A stretch of 64,000 bases of DNA from the NCBI GenBank assembly GCA_963169105.1, contig OY720633.1:39758795-39822794 (forward strand), read 5' to 3'. Below, one piece after another: positions 45,346 through 57,290 of the stretch (its first letter is position 1; each line of letters opens with the position of its first letter). The position numbers were made by a program, and so were the translations under genes. Source of the DNA: Ceriagrion tenellum. Lineage: Eukaryota > Arthropoda > Insecta > Odonata > Coenagrionidae. Under the pieces are notes generated by a model, which saw nothing but the letters and a program-made list of their open reading frames with translations, did no database searches and had not been told where the DNA came from.

Positions 45346-46704
45346 AATAAAATGAACTGAACAATTTAATCCTCTTGATGCTGAAGAAAAAAAGCTGAAA
45401 AAAGAAGGGTGAAGTAGTAATGGATGGCAGAAGAAATTATCAGAAAAAAAAGATGCAAGAAGGATGGGGAAATAATTCAACAGCAGAATTAAATTTTCCA
45501 TCTGCCTTTGCTTTTAACCATAAAATGCTGCTATCAATTTTTTATGAAGATAGATGTGGTAGTGAAGATTGGTGTTGTTCATATGTTTTATTCTACCAAA
45601 GCGTTTGAACTTGGGGACTTTGAAGAAAGCATTATCAGTATTATAGTAAGCATTTATTTTCCAGTCTGAAAAGACCAATTTTACTGCATTTTGGCAATTC
45701 AATATTTATTCATTCTGCTCGAGTTAGATGATTTTCCTAATCTTTTGAATTTGTTTTAAAACTGTAGTGGTCCATGATATCTGTGTTATTAGCCGTGAAC
45801 AATTAAAGTGTCATACATATATCACGTAATGTATTCAATGAATAACCAAAGCAATTATCAGTTCATATATCCCTTGAAATAACACATTTGGTGGGTAACG
45901 GATTCCATCACTTCCCTGAAAACTTCATTATGATGTTTTGAGTGACCTCTACTCAGAATCCTCTCGGTAAGGTATTTCGTTTATGAAATTTCTGGATAAT
46001 GGAATTCTTTATTGACATCTGCTTTTTTATGTCATAGTTTTGTTTGTATTTGATCTTATGCTTTTATTGGCGCATATACATTGTCTGATACGTCAAACGT
46101 TTAACTGTGAACTTTTTTGAAAATACTTATTTATTACGTGGAGCATGGTGTTCATTAAAAGCTATTACTGCTGTAAGCAGGGGGTCTTCAATATTGGAAG
46201 ATACCTCCAAGTGAAAGGGACATAGAGCCCAGATCAGAAGCTCAAGATGTTTGGTAGCTATACTAATTTTTTTTTCAAATAGTGGTCACATGTTGACTCC
46301 AAAGTAAAGAAAAAGTAAAATTTTGCCTACCAGGATTCCTTCTTCAACTGCTTCCGTAATCGCATTCAGTCAAGCATAACAATGATTGCTTGAGATTTTT
46401 ACTTTCAACGTTTGCTTGATAGTCCCAAGTATTTTGCAATTGCTATTTCTTTTATTTCCAAAATATCATCTTTGATTTTTGTCTCCCCTGCTGCAATGCA
46501 CAACTCGTAAAAATGACAAGGCGTTTCCAAAGATTGGAACTGAATGTCACAATCACCCGTAACCAGTAAGTTCTCTAGGTTTTGTATTGATATGGCATAG
46601 TTTGTCAATGAACTACTCCAACCCAAGTACTCCAAGTATTTTATTTTCCTACTAGTACTCTCCTACTAATTATTCTCCTGAATACTACAAGTATTTTATT
46701 AATT
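45346..46704. other. Unassigned; one exon-like frame on minus strand
   Basis: On the minus strand 46405-46635 is an open frame of 76 residues that stays open further upstream; it contains TPCHFYELCIAAGETKIKDD. Its composition looks more protein-like than most frames here, but no family was recognised and it has no splice or repeat context, so it is not called as a gene. Tandem tactccaagtatttt-like motifs lie at about 46627-46695. Confidence 0.35.
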
Positions 46705-47146
46705 ATTTTAACCAAAAAAATCAATAAAATACAGAGGAAAGCAGCGCGCTTTGTAAAAAACTGCTACGAACGTACATATAATGTCTCACAACTTTTAGAG
46801 GGATTAGGGTGGGAGCCCCTTGAGACTCGGAGGCTACACGCTAGGCTTAGGTTGCTTGATAAATTCAGAACTGATATTTTTCAGAGCGACATAGAGAATA
46901 TCATGTTGACTCATCACTGCATCTCTAGGTGTGACTGACGCGATAAAATAAGAGAGATACACTGCCAAACATATAGGTACAAAAACTCGTTCTTTCCGCA
47001 AACTATAAGCGACCAAAATAGAAATTGAGCTCCGTTAAATACGCTTCTATAATACACGTCACCATTTCTTCTCCAAAAAACTTAAACATTTACACGGCTG
47101 GTGACCTAACACCCACTGCCACACGCCCTTGTGGTGGCTCGCGGAG
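46705..47146 (+). mobile_element. 5'-truncated CR1/L2-like LINE copy
   Basis: Plus-strand copy of the LINE family. It begins within the RT C-terminal region at INKIQRKAARFVKNCYERTY, runs through GWEPLETRRLHARLRLLDKF to a C-terminus containing NSFFPQTISDQN, then the 3' UTR and the GC-rich 3' stem-loop region ending near 47146. One in-frame stop follows CISRCD. The final ATCTAC-like repeats are degraded. Confidence 0.85.
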
Positions 47147-47820
47147 AATTATCCAAATGTACTCTGGAAAGTATCCTCTTTCAACCGTTGTTTTAGATGT
47201 CTAAATTTCATGGATTGAAGTTTTACCGACAATTCTCGAAACTACGCGTAGAAATACACCCGAAATACGAACTCTTGAGAATCTGGGGATTGTAATGACG
47301 GTTTTGCGTGTATTTTGTCACATGTTATGGAAAGTAACTGTGGTTCAGGTCAGAAGTGGTTTTGGTAATTTGGTTTGTGGGTTGTTGAAATATCCAGACC
47401 ACACACCAGGGCCATCCGTGATCTTAGAGGAAGTTTCTAAATACTATGCGCAAGTACAGGTGTGAAATTTTAAACATGAAGACCGTGTAATAACTTTTTT
47501 TTGAATGATCAAGGGCTTCATGGGTACAAACAGTCCTTGCTGGGCCATCTTCCGTCATTACTCTTCCATATTGATTTCTGGGCGGAAGCGGGGAATATCG
47601 AAAGGGCACCGGAAATGAACGTCATTTTTGTCACTAGTGATAACTTGTTTATCATGATTGATTCAATTGTGTTTCTACGTGGTAAAGTGAATAAAAACTA
47701 ACTGAATAATGAATTTAGCAATTCATTAATTCTGATTTATGATAAGTTTTAAAATTCAAATTAGCATAATTCTGATCGTAGCATTTGCGTAATTATTCAA
47801 CAATGAAAAAGAAAACCATG
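47147..47820. other. No gene seen
   Basis: Unassigned AT-rich sequence with short frames lacking motifs. Confidence 0.45.
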
Positions 47821-47982
47821 TTTGATTCCAACAATTTATTTTATGTTACTACTATTTTCGATGCAGCGGCGTCATCTTCAGCTACCTATTGCCGCTGGTA
47901 CCGATTCGTTACCTATCAGGTACCTATTGACGCCGCTGTGTCGAAACTAGTATTACCTTAAAATAAATCGATGGAGTCAAAG
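47821..47982. repeat. Long hairpin repeat E
   Basis: Imperfect inverted repeat with arms of about 60-75 bp: tttgattcca...aatttatttta and gcagcggcgtca on the left are mirrored by tgacgccgctg and taaaataaat...gagtcaaa on the right. The core reads tttcgatgcagcggcgtcatcttcag, matching the TTTCGAC...GTCATCTTCAG core of other hairpins. The short motif acctatt recurs in the centre. Confidence 0.75.
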
Positions 47983-48272
47983 TTATGATTTTAATTATTC
48001 ATCATGAACTTCCAAGAAGTTGAGCCTGAAATCATTGAGATCATAATTATTCAACTTTTGAACAGGACCAATTTAAACTCCTTGATCTTGAGCGTTGACT
48101 TTCTTGGGTACTTACCTCCCACGTGATGTGAATTTTGATTATGCAATATTCCCATGATATCGTATGTATGGATCAATATCAGCATACATTGAACCATTGG
48201 TTTAGTCTGTACTAACATTGAATAAATTCGCATTGAATTAAGCTAGTTTTATGAATGCCAACACTTATATGT

Positions 48273-48562
48273 ACATCTATATACTACCTAGCGAGCCGCC
48301 GCATGAGCATGTGGCAGGGGGTTTTAGGACACCAGCCGTATAAAGATGTAAGCAATAAGGTTTTGTGAGGTGAAATGGTGACGTGCATTATGGGAGCGTA
48401 TTTAGTTAAGCTCAGTTTTTATTGTGGTCGCTAATTGTGCGCGGAAAAGACGAGTTTTTGTACCTATCTGTTGCAATGTATCTCTCTTATTTTATCGCTT
48501 CTGTCAGACCTAGAGATGTAGTGAGGCTTCATGATAATATTTTCCCTGTCGCTCTGAAACTC
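48273..48562 (-). mobile_element. CR1/L2-like LINE 3' end
   Basis: Minus-strand 3' UTR plus the last codons of the LINE, starting at the acatctatatactacc terminus and reaching the block for FQSDTENI near 48562. It is strongly 5' truncated. The stem-loop bases are partly decayed here (CCCTGC opposite GCTAGG). Confidence 0.8.
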
Positions 48563-49171
48563 ATCCATGTAGAAGCTCATCTCAAGCGTGTTGGCATTCG
48601 AAATACCTTGAATTTGGGGGATAATATGAGAATTGGTAAGAATATTTACTGGAAAAATCTGCCCTTGGCTAGTATCTCGCTGCTACGCATAACCAAAAGA
48701 TTGTGATAACTACCTAAATTTTCTATAATTTATCTGAAAGCTGTCAGTGCCCTCTGACATTATCTTTTCTCATGCATATTCAGTTTGCCACATGAAATGT
48801 ATTTTCCTCTTCCTTCAGAATAAAAATTCTCCCCTTCTCGAATAATTTAACCTTTTTGTATGAAAACAGTATACAACGCGATCAACTCCTATTGCTTCAG
48901 CTCTATCAAAACGTCGTGTTTTATTTTCAATCCTAATGAGGTTTTCGTGTGTCATTTGTTCTAACGCTTTTCGACCAAGATAGTTCTACAGTAGCCTGGG
49001 ACACCCATTGTATTTGCTTATAGTAGTTGAATGAAACTGGACGGTAGATTTATGCTAATTGTTCAGCCTTTAGATCTGCGGGACACTTGCTTGCCCTATT
49101 CGGCCCTACTGCTACCGTCACTAGTCCCATGATATTCAGAAACTCTTACATATTTAATGGATGTTTTATAT
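48563..49171. other. No gene seen
   Basis: Unassigned sequence between two LINE 3' ends in opposite orientation. Confidence 0.45.
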
Positions 49172-49361
49172 TGGGAACCATAAAAGACTCGGATGCTACA
49201 CGCTAGGCTTCAATTACTTGAAAAATTTAGATCAGTCGAGTTCCGATACAACGCGGAACCAATATTATTATATACCCACGTTATATATCAAGAATTGATT
49301 GAAGTCCCCCCCTGCCCCACGCCTCTGCGAAAAGGCTCAAAGGGTAGTATGTAGATGTAGA
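49172..49361 (+). mobile_element. CR1/L2-like LINE 3' end with internal deletion
   Basis: The plus strand begins at the block for GWEPLETRRLHARL and ends with gtagtatgtagatgtag. Most of the 3' UTR is missing, so the coding end is joined almost directly to the GC-rich 3' tip. Confidence 0.75.
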
Positions 49362-50059
49362 TTCTGATGCAGTTTTGGGAAAATCAACCGAAATATTTGA
49401 TAGAAGCAAGTGAGAATTACGGCAGCAAATGAGTAACCAATTACAACTTCACATTACTCAAGTAATATTAATCAATTACAAATAGTATTTCATCACATTT
49501 GCTATACATGTTATTGCAAACTCTGGGCTTACATCAACACGGAAGTCTATGATCGTTTGGCTAAAATATTCCGAGTGGCCGAAGAATATTTCTGATGGAG
49601 ACCCTAATTAGTGATATGCTGAGGGTACCGGAGCGGGTGATAGTCGAAACAGGTTGCCAAAATAAACGATAACAAACAGATGCCCCTGAAGTCGATAACA
49701 ATCGAAAACTGGAATAATTGATTCTCTCCTCTGCTGATTGCGCGCCAATTACTAACTATTCCGAGAGGAAATATTGCACAAACTTAATGATTACTTTGGG
49801 AATGGATTACAAGTAAAGTTACAGTTGGTAATAAGGAGCGATTCCTCATATAGCCAAGCCAAATGCAATCGTTACCGGTAATCGGTTTACTGGTTATCAA
49901 TTATTTTCCACCACTGTTCATGTACAACATTCCTTGGGACCTTAACCTTTATAAAGTACAGGAGTTTTCATTTTTTAAATATCACTATTTAAATACCGGT
50001 CGAGTCATATGGATATTGGGTACAGTCAGTTGCCTTTCCAATTCTCTCATCATGTGCGT
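49362..50059. other. No gene; possible half hairpin core
   Basis: At about 49640-49668 gtcgaaacaggttgccaaaa resembles one arm of the hairpin core on the minus strand. Nothing else was assigned. Confidence 0.4.
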
Positions 50060-50410
50060 GTTCCAGTTTGCCTTAATAAAGGAGTCTCGTTTGAGTTACG
50101 GGAGCCGTGCAATACGCTCATCGCTCGCCGCCCGACCTTTGATGAGCGCGGTGGGCAACCAGCTGGGGTGCCACCCGCCGTCGTGTCCTCGCCACATAAA
50201 CGCCACCCGCGGCGCCAGCTTGTAGTCAACGTGCGCGACAAACCGCAGCCTCCATCGGAGCCAGCCACCGACTCCACACCATATCTCAACGGCCGTTGGT
50301 GGTCACGCGGCACGAGTTCATCGCATCTAGCGCCCTTCACAGGGCGGAAGGTAGTGGAATGTAGACCAGGGTCCTCGTTCTGTGAGAAATTACCTAGGAA
50401 CAGCAATGCA
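50060..50410. other. GC-rich island of unknown nature
   Basis: About 350 bp are much richer in G+C and CpG than the flanks, and long open frames exist on both strands (plus 50009-50416, minus 50050-50406). High GC alone lengthens frames, and no protein domain was recognised on either strand. It could be a host exon or CpG-rich regulatory element, or part of an unrecognised mobile element. Confidence 0.4.
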
Positions 50411-50501
50411 AAATAAGCATCACAGTATTTTTGTAGAGCACATTTCTAAGTTATAATAGCTTGCAACGATATTCCTACCTGTAATACTGTGGAATACCTA
50501 C

Positions 50502-50572
50502 TTCATTGAGTTGTATTTGGAAACTGCTGGTATAGAGATTCATCTATTGCAGAATCGCGTTACATGTAAAGA
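50502..50572 (+). repeat. Direct repeat, copy 1
   Basis: Shares the gttgtatttggaaactgctgg block and nearby gattcat and ttgcag blocks with 51118-51218 in the same orientation. Confidence 0.6.
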
Positions 50573-50913
50573 TCGTTTCGAAAGTGGTCACTAGAATAAG
50601 CACAATGCTATTTTTGACAAAGATAATGAATTAGAAGCATTCGGTTTCATTAATTAACGTAGCCAAAGTAAATTAAATTATGTAGTTTGTAGTTTCTTGG
50701 GTAACTGTAACGAATGTTAAATATTGGTCACATCAAAATATAAAGCATATAGTCATTGTTTTCAGTCTTACGCAGCGATATGTTTTATAATTATGAGCCA
50801 TTGCCGGGTTTTATGCTGCGTTGTATATTGTTTATACGCACTCAATGCTTCATTCTTCCTTCTAAGAACTCCCGATAACGTTCTCGGCTTCAAGAACGAA
50901 ATGTTGAGAGTGC

Positions 50914-50957
50914 ATTGAAAATCACTCTTCGCAGCATTGAAAATCACTCTTCGCAGC
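50914..50957 (+). repeat. 22-bp tandem duplication
   Basis: Two exact adjacent copies of a 22-bp unit (50914-50935 and 50936-50957) beginning attgaaaatcac and ending cgcagc. Perfect identity suggests a recent slip or repair event. Confidence 0.9.
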
Positions 50958-51117
50958 AGAAAACACGAAAATGGTTCACAGTGACACTATAACGTAAAAC
51001 CGTTACTCAACTGCAAGTGAAATGTCATGCGAAGTTCTTTAGATTAAAATATTATTTTAAAAGAGTATTTGCGAGGTGCCGCTGAATACTTAGTTATCAG
51101 GTTAGGGCATGCCTTAT

Positions 51118-51218
51118 TCATTCGTTGAGTTGTAGTTAGAAACTGCTGGTATTTGATTCAATTGTTATCGATTCATCGATTGCAGTAGAATCAGTATGAT
51201 CAGTCAGATTACATTTAG
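51118..51218 (+). repeat. Direct repeat, copy 2
   Basis: Second copy of 50502-50572, with extra sequence between the shared blocks. The family is unknown. Confidence 0.6.
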
Positions 51219-51299
51219 TATTGTTGTGAATGCATATTTTAAGTTACGTGGATAGATAAAATCAATTGATTTGGGGCGTTAGGTTGTGGAACGACGAGA

Positions 51300-51921
51300 A
51301 GGAGTAACTTATAATAAAAACTTAGTGCATTTCCACTACGTTTTAATACTGTCTACCGGTTTCGACGTCTGTACGTCTGTCGACTGTTTGTCTTAAAAAT
51401 GATGCTCATCATCATGATTGATCGTTCAATCTGAAGATTGGTTGACTGGAGCCCTCCACCATCCCTATCTAATGTTAGTTCCTCACCTCCTGGTATCTCT
51501 TCCTGTGTACTTTCCTCTTTATTTGGTCCATGAACTTATTCCTGCGTCTTCCTTTGGGGACTTTTCCCTCTATCATACCTTTAATTATGTTCTTCACAAA
51601 CGCATCGTGTCTCAGGGTGTGCCCAATCCATCTGGTTCTTCATATCTGTATGTTGTTTCATGTAGTTCTTGCCTCTTCTACTCTTCTGTACACTTCATCA
51701 TTTCTTATTTTGTCTGTTCATTTTATCTTCAGTATCCTCCTCCTACACCAAGTTTCGAAGAAGACTTTATTCTGGTCAGCTTTTCCAATGGTCCATCCTT
51801 CCGATCCATAGAGAGAGAAAAATAAAAGGAAAAGAGAAAATGATGCTATAAATGTTGAAACCGGTAGACAACATTAAAAAATAGTGGAACTATACAAAGT
51901 TGTAATTATGAGTTTATACTT
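51300..51921. repeat. Hairpin repeat F, split by a LINE insertion
   Basis: The left arm (51300-51366, ending gtctaccggtttcgac) and right arm (51854-51921, starting gttgaaaccggtagac) are imperfect inverted copies of about 67 bp. They are separated by an RTE-like LINE fragment with its own target duplication, so the hairpin existed first and was later interrupted. The core cggtttcgac matches the other hairpins. Confidence 0.75.
51407..51836 (-). mobile_element. RTE-like LINE fragment with 11-bp target duplication
   Basis: Minus-strand C-terminal tail of the RTE-like LINE, related to 8833-9200. Its 3' end, at the left, carries a short ATGATG run, typical of RTE tails. The 11-mer aaaatgatgct occurs exactly at 51396-51406 and 51837-51847, bracketing it. 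Plus-strand frames (51418-51825 and others) are antisense shadows. Confidence 0.8.
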
Positions 51922-51959
51922 ATGTATACATTAGAGAAGAATAGTTTTCAGGACACTTG

Positions 51960-52310
51960 CGTGAATCAAGCAGTAGTCGATGATGCTCCTATTGAACTGA
52001 TAAAGCGACGGGTGGGAAACCGAAGAGGTGGCGCACAGCGGAAGGCCTCCCGTCGGGTAATGACGGGATATCTCCGCGCACCGGACGTCAGAGCCTCCTT
52101 TACTGCCCATCAATATTGAAAATTCCCTCCCGCCCCTCAACGATCCCCTTCAGGCGATCCGCCGCGCCAGGAAGAGGCGGCGGCGGCGGGAGGGTGGCTG
52201 CCGCTGCAAGGGAGATGAAGGATTATCTTCATCCGCCCCTTCCGCGGAGGCAGATCGAACCAGTTTTAGGGGCGGCTCTCTCGTTTCAAAGTAACGCTGG
52301 TCCCTAAGGG
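51960..52310. other. GC-rich segment of unknown nature
   Basis: A CpG-rich island with GGCGGCGGCGG near 52180 and long frames on both strands (51922-52119 plus, 51931-52140 minus, 52116-52307 plus). No protein domain was recognised. It may be a conserved regulatory element or exon; this is unproven. Confidence 0.4.
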
Positions 52311-55300
52311 TTAAAGTCTACAAAGAAGGTGAATCCATTGAATTTTTTCGGGATGAAATGTTGATTTATGGTTTCGCTGTCAATTTTAGCACTTTTTCTC
52401 CTCACTAGTATTTTTTTATAGTTGGTGAAGCATGCTCCTAAACTGGCAAAATGAATCGGAAGGAAGTATTTTCTTAAGCATTGATAAAGTTGAGGGAGAT
52501 AGCTGCTTTACTCTTCATGGGTTCTTTCATTATACGCCGATTGCAACGGTGATGATCCCGAGGTAACGAAATCACACAATGTTTAGTTAACTGAGCAACG
52601 CACGCTTAGCATTTTATATGTATTGTTTTTTTGTATCAAACTCATTCAAGGTAAATATTCCGAAATATTTTTCACCAACTGAATAGCGCGACGACATTTT
52701 TGATAACTTCCGTATGAAATGATACTCGACGATCTGAAATATGTCGGGACGCGATCACGGTTCTCCATCCGGTATTGTTATTTTCCAATAACGCTCGTCA
52801 GAGAAAAAAATGTGATCGTCAATGTTCAAATATTACGATGTACATCAAATCAGTGGTTTTAATTGATGAAGTGTTTCTCTGATGTTTGAAGAGTTTCTCT
52901 GGTGAAGTGTTACAACTCTATAAGAGGGTGGGACGTTAAACATAATAGTTTCCCATAAAGACTATTAGTTGCACTCGCTATGTTTTTGTTCGCAATTCTT
53001 TGCTGGCGTGGATTTTTTTCCTCGTAATATGCCTTAAATATCCCTATTGTTTTTTTAGTGATTCCGAAACACATATTTTCTTTAAACAATATTTCAACGA
53101 GGAAATTATGCGAAAAACATGAGTGGGGTCATTACTTGGTATTTTTCGTGATGCAATTGAAAATATATTAACTAAAGGCATCTCCACAATGCCTTGCATT
53201 CTTATTTGATTAAATTTCCCTTGTGTTATTTTTGGTAACTTGCTGTTTCAAAGAAATCTGTGATGATTAGCAGTCTTACATACCGGGAGTTGAATCATGG
53301 TAGCTAGTGGTGAACTCAGTTAATCTGGTATGGACTGTTTGAAATGAATTTGCATCGACGAGGAAATCATATTTCATCTTTTATTGATGATCATTATGGT
53401 TGGTTCTGTTTCCAAAAATTTGACTTTGCTTGGTTGATAGCTCGTCCAACTTGTCTTCGATGAGATCGCAAATGGTGAACGTCCGTATATACGCGCAATC
53501 TATCCGGAGAGAGCATAAGCTATCTCGGAGAGGTATGGATTTAAAGCATCATTGTGATGAGTCGACTTCTATCGAAGATCAAGAATCAATTTTAGCCTTA
53601 AGCCAGAGAGCTGATATGATCGGAAAGAATAGAGAGATCCCCTGATCATAAAAATCTTAAGCGTGTGCATTTTACTTGTACATAGTTGGCTGGTCTCCTC
53701 TCATTTCTCTGTTTCTAGCAGAATTAGGGCTCTGGGAAAATCGAACACCGTATGTGTTGCCCAAGGTATTTAGAGGCGTCATCCATATTTGATGACGGGA
53801 GCTTACTTTTGATGGACGAACACTAAAACCAGTGGAGCCTCCTGGCCGCCGGGGAATCAATTCGACGTCATTTTAAGCGAGGCCGGCTTTCCGCTGGACA
53901 AGATGTTGAAAGTGAGGACTCTGGTATGGGGATGAAATTAGTTCCATGCAACGGGTTGGACATCGTGGAAAACTCCTTTAATTTTTAATTTAAACTTACT
54001 ATCGATAGACTACATGAGATGAAGTCGCATATAACAACTTAGAATGCTGCGTGAACGACGACCATTCTTTTATTTTTCCTGTTCAATTCCTCCTCCTTAC
54101 TCTCCCCAATCAGTGAAATTTTCACGTTTTTCATTAGTTGTGGTCATTGATCTTTTCCTCGGATAGTTTTAAATGATAGCATCCTATCATTATTCTGATC
54201 AGCAATAATCTTTTCCAAAATTATGGCCACTACAGAATCGTTGGTAATTCTTTAATGGAGATATTTTGCTATGGTTATTACTGATTTCATCGTTCAATTT
54301 GTTTCTTATTTATTAACCGACCTCATCGGGATTTGTTTTAGAATATAATTTTTTGTCGGGATATAAGAATAGTTAAAATCATTTTCTAATCTTTTTTCGT
54401 TATCGGGGTATCATTTTTTTGACATTGGATTTTGCCAGAGCATTCGAAATAGGTTTGAATAGAGCATATTACGGCGATTAAAGACGCGATGGTTGTATGA
54501 CAGTTTGAAGAGCTATTAAGAGTTTTTTGAGGCTTTGTAATGTGACGCACTTAAGCAGAGAGATAAACCTAGTGCCTTGGAATTCCGATATTATATTCCT
54601 CTGTTGATTTTAAGATTTATTGATTAATTACGCGTATGACGGTTAATAGGCTGCCGTATGAGTGTCAACGTATTTTTCTAATCAGACATTCTCCTTTTTT
54701 TCTGGTAGTTTTGTCCCACTTCTGATGTCGACCGTCTCTTTTTGTACGAACCTTATCTCACGTTTTTACAGCACCCCTTCTCACATTCTGCCCTTTAATT
54801 TGGTCTTTGCCTCCTTTGCCTTCTGGCAACCGTTTACTAACACTAGCCTTAATCTCTTTCTTATCCCTTGCTCGACTCAGTCCTACTTTAAGCCTTAACC
54901 TTTTCCCCCCTTTTCAACCATCCTGGGACCCTTCTCTCCATTAGCGTCGACATCCCTCTCTTACCACCCACTGCCTGCAACCCTCGTCTTCTATCCCGTA
55001 TCCCTTCCTTTAATCTGTCCTCCGACTCTGCCGTTCCTTCATCTAACGATCCTAACGCTCTATAATTGATTATTGTTTAGCCATTATGGTCGAGTCTAAT
55101 CTCATCGCAGTTAAGGAGGATCCATCGCGACTGTATGAGTCAAAAGAAATACTATATTCCATCTTATTTTTTACTTGGCTTCAAAATCCCTTATTTAGGT
55201 GAATACATGACTTTATTATTACATTTTTTTCAGTTATTCTCTTTTACAGCTTTAGAAACCGAGTGCATGCCAATTTTATGGTACTTCCGGGTCTTATTTT

Positions 55301-55584
55301 AATTATACCATAAAATGATTAGCTACTCAGAAAGTTTGGCGGAAAGATGGGTGGGTATTTTTTTTCATTCAATATCTCAGAAGAGGTTCCTTCCTGTCAA
55401 TACTTTTCCGAGAAAATGGCATTAATATTAGTAGGAATAATCATATTTTTCTCGCGTTTCTCCTGTTATCCCATGGACCACCCTGCATGTTGAAGTTCTA
55501 TTTGCGAGGAAAGGTAACGTTAGCGTGGAATGGTAACGTTATTCATACCATATGGGGACAAAGTTGTCTATTAGCTGCCGGTAT
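52311..55584. other. Unassigned stretch
   Basis: AT-rich, without recognised genes, RNAs or transposon ends. Open frames of 60-80 residues (53430-53645, 53672-53860, 54662-54898) have no motifs. Confidence 0.45.
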
Positions 55585-55831
55585 ATGAATTATATGGTCT
55601 GACAAAATAAGAAATGATGAGGTTTACAGAAGAGTTGAAGAGGAAAGGACCATGTGGAATACCATAGAGAAAAGAAGAACCAGATGGATTGGACACACCC
55701 TGAGACCTCAGGTTCATGGACCAAATAAAGAGGAAAGTACGTAGAAAGAGATATCAAGTGGTAAGGGATCTAGAATTAGATAGGGAAGGATGCAGTCAGC
55801 CAATCTTAGGATTGAACGACCAATGATGATT
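55585..55831 (+). mobile_element. RTE-like LINE C-terminal tail with internal deletion
   Basis: The plus strand encodes EERTMWNTIEKRRTRWIGHT, then jumps to the block starting FMDQIKRK (seen here as a catggaccaaataaagagg join) and ends gactgcagtcagccaat-like and atgatgattt. About 70-80 bp between the blocks, present at 8833-9200, are missing. Confidence 0.75.
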
Positions 55832-57140
55832 TATATGAATTTACTGACGTTAAAGGGATTTTACGGAGTAACCACCCTAATTGCCTTTGAACGGATGTTA
55901 ATTTTTCTTAAGGCGAATCCTTGATGAAACACGTGACTTGAGTGAATTGATTTGTAGGATATTGATTAGTAAATAAATTGCAAGCTCACTTGTCGCCCTT
56001 TCTCCGGATGCGGCATGTTGCCATTTCCGTAGACGAACGAATGTCAATGGCTTTAATCATGAGGCTAATCTTTTGAATAACGATAAAAACCACAAAGCTT
56101 TGTGTGTTCTATCAGAATTTTCTAAAGTTTTAGAACATTTAGTCCAAGTAGATCGATAAAAAAATAAATGTTCATATTTTCTCGCACCATAGTCCAATTC
56201 TTTTCGTTATAGTCGTATTCAATGATGTTTAAAAGAGGTAAAATATTTAAAAATCATCTTAATGTCCGCATCGTATTGAATACTTTTTATGAATTGCTCT
56301 GGAAATCATTGCCGGGCTCAAATTTGGTCCCAGCCCCTCAAGTTATGGTACCTAATTCAAATCGTTTGAGTGGTTTATGTGATTAATTTTACATTTATTC
56401 ACATATTGGATACTTTTGAATTAGCATATCCGGGGAAACAGTAATTAGCACCGATAGCCGGCTACTGACGGCAGGAGTTGGTGATCGCCGGTTGACGGCG
56501 ATCTGAACCCTCACAATGGGATGATTTTTACAGGATAAATATTCTTGCATATTAGACCGAATGGTTTATATTGCTAGTTTTGTATTTCTTCGCTGTTTGT
56601 ATTTCTATTCTATTTTTTCAAATAACTAGTTTCCATTGAAAGCAAGGGCAGCTGGATATATATTTAAGGCCGGCATGAACACAATTATATCAGTCCCGAG
56701 AGAACGACAACTTTAAACGCCTGAAACATTTTCGGCGTCATCAATTATACTGTATAATTCGAAAAATTGACTGTATTGGCAGTCGCTTTTACGTAATTCC
56801 TCCGTAATTTTCGAGAAATATTTATGCAAACAACATTTTTAACTTCCTTTGCCTGGAAATATTTTCATTGTTACGTAGGCTTGCGATGCGACGCATAGTG
56901 CATTTAGGCTACTTTTGTGGAGATTTGACTTTCGCAACGCTAATTTAAACGTAATTAAAAATGAAATATCTTAGCCCTGAATGATGTTCTATGTATTATG
57001 ATTCATTATCGGCGATATTATGTATTTATAAGCCCTTTTGATTGCAAATTGCGAGTGGGTAAAATTAAAAGTTACCAAATCTCCCTTTTTTTAAAATATC
57101 ATGTTGATTTCTAATCAAATACGTTAATTAATCTTATCAA
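55832..57140. other. No gene; weak hairpin-core half
   Basis: AT-rich and unassigned. At about 56718-56750 cctgaaacattttcggcgtcatca is a poor match to the hairpin core. No other features. Confidence 0.4.
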
Positions 57141-57290
57141 TCAATTAATACATTTAACAAAACATCAAGGATATTCTACAGCGCACAAATATGTACCTGA
57201 AAAGAATAATCGTTGGTATCTCACTTGCAAAAAATTAATGTGGACTTCGAAATTCATGTCTAAATTATGAAAAATAGCCACAGCCGCCAT
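57141..57290 (+). repeat. 150-bp direct duplication, copy 1
   Basis: Runs from tcaattaatacattt to cagccgccat and matches 58064-58220 at roughly 90% by eye. It is followed directly by tatattttctccat. Confidence 0.85.

Noticed and set aside
51418..51825. 135-residue and overlapping plus-strand frames
   Set aside because: Antisense shadows of the minus-strand RTE-like LINE tail.
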